The translations under genes were made by a program, and so were the position numbers. 16,000 nt of DNA, taken from the NCBI GenBank assembly GCA_900552245.1, contig URYY01000034.1, forward strand, positions 1-16,000. The letters are read 5' to 3'. A model generated the notes under the pieces. That model was not told where the DNA came from, did no database searches, and saw nothing but the letters and a program-made list of their open reading frames with translations. Positions 14,499 through 16,000 of this stretch are shown piece after piece. The stretch is from an uncultured Opitutales bacterium (lineage in GTDB: Bacteria > Verrucomicrobiota > Verrucomicrobiia > Opitutales > Intestinicryptomonadaceae). Within the stretch, counting starts at the first letter, position 1. Every line of letters begins with the position of its first letter.

Positions 14499-16000
14499 AT
14501 GAATTGGCTGAGCAACTTGTTTTTTGGCACTGGAATTGCGCATAGCGTGGCAACTTTTGCACTGGTTATATTTGTGGGTGTAGCGCTTGGCAAAATTAAA
14601 ATAGGCGGTGTTTCCCTGGGAGTTACGATGGCTCTGTTTGTCGGTATTGTTGCAAGCCATTTCAATATGAGGATAGAGCCCGGAGTCTTGCATTTTGTGA
14701 AGGAATTCGGGCTTATATTGTTTGTTTACGCAATAGGTTTACAGGTGGGCCCCAGTTTCTTTTCCTCCTTTAAAAAGGACGGGCTTAAAATGAATATGCT
14801 CTCAGTATTTCTCGTCCTTGCGGGTGTGCTTATATGCGTATTGCTGCATTTTGTAACAAAAGTTCCCATGCCTACAATGGTCGGTATTTTGTCGGGCGCA
14901 GTTACAAATACCCCGGGTTTGGGTGCAGCCACACAGGCCTACATTGACGCAACCGATATTCAGGAGCCGTCGATTTCTCTCGGTTATGCCGTTGCCTACC
15001 CATTGGGCGTACTCGGAACTATAGGAACTCTAATTGCCATAAAGTACATATTTAAAATCAATGTTGAAAAGGAGGCGGCTAGCGTTGCCAAGAAGGACGA
15101 TAGAGATTCTGTAGATGCAAAGCGCGTATCGCTTGTCGTTAAAAATCCTTCCATAGTTGATAAGCCAATAACGGTCTTGAGGCGCCTAATAGGCAAAAAC
15201 TTTGTAATTTCCCGAATCTGCGGCGAGGACGGCAATATTATAGTTCCGGCCCCGGATTTTAAGCTCAAATTGGGCGATAAAATTTTGGTGATAACTGCAT
15301 CTAAAGACATAGACGCCGTTACGGCCTTTATAGGAGACAAAATAGACATGTCTTGGGACAGGCTCAAAGCCTATATGGCTGCGAGGCGCATAATGGTTAC
15401 AAATCCGTCCGTAGTCGGCAAAAAGTTGGGACGGCTCGGCTTGTACGACGGCTTGGGCTTTAATGTAACGAGGGTAAACAGAGCTGGTATTGACTTGGTT
15501 GCAGATCCGCACTTAGTCTTGCAGATAGGCGACCGCGTTACGATTGTAGGCAGCGAATCCGCCATAAATAACATTGAAAAACTTCTGGGCAACTCAATGA
15601 CTAACTTGCGCCATCCGAACATAATACCCATATTTTTGGGTATATTTTTGGGCGTTTTGGTAGGTTCTATACCCTTTGCCTTGCCGGGGCTTTCGCAATC
15701 CATGAAGTTGGGGCTTGCAGGTGGGCCTTTGATTGTCGCCATACTTATATCGCGCTTCGGGTACAAGTTTAAGATTGCATCTTACACGACGGTGAGCGCA
15801 AACCTAATGCTAAGAGAGCTTGGCATTGCGCTTTTCCTTGCGGGTGTCGGCTTGGGCGCAGGCGAGGGCTTTGTCGATACGCTAGTAAAAGACGGCGGCT
15901 ATATGTGGGTGCTCTACGGGGCAATCATGACGATAGTGCCCGTATTTGCAACCTGCTTTATAGCGAGAGTTATCTTCAGGTTCGATTACTTTACCATAAT
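14499..16000 (+). CDS. AspT/YidE-family transporter with two RCK_C (TrkA-C) domains, 3' end beyond window
   Basis: The frame is open from ATG 14499 to the window end (500 codons), so the gene is incomplete here; relatives have about 550-560 residues. It belongs to the aspartate:alanine exchanger group (AspT, YidE, YbjL), inner-membrane antiporters or uncharacterised anion transporters. Residues 1 to about 175 are the first membrane half, with GLILFVYAIGLQVGPSFF near 75-92 and the signature SGAVTNTPGLGAATQAY near 134-150. Residues about 190-285 and 285-370 are two RCK_C domains (LGDKILVITASKDID; IGDRVTIVGSESAI). From about 380 the second membrane half begins (IIPIFLGIFLGVLVGSIPF; LRELGIALFLAGVGLGAG). 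GGA five bases before the ATG is a weak ribosome binding site. The substrate cannot be inferred: no partner decarboxylase gene is in view. Confidence 0.92.
   Translation, partial: MNWLSNLFFGTGIAHSVATFALVIFVGVALGKIKIGGVSLGVTMALFVGIVASHFNMRIEPGVLHFVKEFGLILFVYAIGLQVGPSFFSSFKKDGLKMNMLSVFLVLAGVLICVLLHFVTKVPMPTMVGILSGAVTNTPGLGAATQAYIDATDIQEPSISLGYAVAYPLGVLGTIGTLIAIKYIFKINVEKEAASVAKKDDRDSVDAKRVSLVVKNPSIVDKPITVLRRLIGKNFVISRICGEDGNIIVPAPDFKLKLGDKILVITASKDIDAVTAFIGDKIDMSWDRLKAYMAARRIMVTNPSVVGKKLGRLGLYDGLGFNVTRVNRAGIDLVADPHLVLQIGDRVTIVGSESAINNIEKLLGNSMTNLRHPNIIPIFLGIFLGVLVGSIPFALPGLSQSMKLGLAGGPLIVAILISRFGYKFKIASYTTVSANLMLRELGIALFLAGVGLGAGEGFVDTLVKDGGYMWVLYGAIMTIVPVFATCFIARVIFRFDYFTI

Overview
The window looks like a chromosomal segment of a Gram-negative, lipid A-producing bacterium. 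The LpxC-FabZ fusion followed directly by lpxA is typical of Bacteroidota and some Verrucomicrobiota and other PVC lineages. Several starts have Shine-Dalgarno motifs (AAGGA, GGAG, GAGGA), which are unusual in Bacteroidota. Coding regions use many ATA and AGG codons, and a secreted glycoside hydrolase/esterase locus is present without SusC/SusD in view. I lean towards a polysaccharide-degrading Verrucomicrobiota-like organism, but Bacteroidota is not excluded.

Layout. 1-1874 (+): the 3' part of a bifunctional lpxC-fabZ gene (its start lies before the window), then lpxA and a strong intrinsic terminator. 1898-3853 (-): a pentapeptide-repeat protein with a perfectly phased Asn every fifth residue, then a CNNM/DUF21 plus CBS membrane protein. 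3854-6325: about 2.5 kb of very AT-rich sequence without a convincing intact gene. It contains possible gene remnants and one sharply GC-rich hairpin island near 5398-5470. 6326-11782 (+): three secreted carbohydrate-active proteins, namely a CE1-like esterase, a SASA/SGNH acetylesterase and a GH106-like alpha-L-rhamnosidase. The last is split by a one-base frameshift near 9299. 11783-12237: non-coding, with a short imperfect 38-bp-period repeat and a terminator. 12238-12321 (-): tRNA-Leu(GAG). 12486-13175 (+): gpmA. 13225-13587 (-): a HigA-type antitoxin-like regulator with no toxin beside it. 13842-14303 (-): ogt-type O6-alkylguanine-DNA alkyltransferase. 14499 to the window end (+): an AspT/YidE-type transporter with two RCK_C domains, cut off by the window edge.

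How the genes fit together. LpxA adds the first acyl chain to UDP-GlcNAc, LpxC deacetylates the product, and FabZ keeps the hydroxyacyl-ACP pool in balance, so the first block is a lipid A/fatty acid module. The esterase, acetylesterase and rhamnosidase would act together in the periplasm or outside the cell: the esterases strip acyl or acetyl groups and the GH106-like enzyme removes terminal rhamnose, as would suit pectin-type or other acetylated, rhamnose-bearing glycans. The remaining genes are unrelated housekeeping or accessory functions.

I see no complete, clearly undescribed multi-gene system here. The items most worth a second look are the GC-rich structured island in the AT-rich gap, the possible decayed genes around it, the frameshifted rhamnosidase with a hairpin over its ribosome binding site, and the toxin-less HigA.
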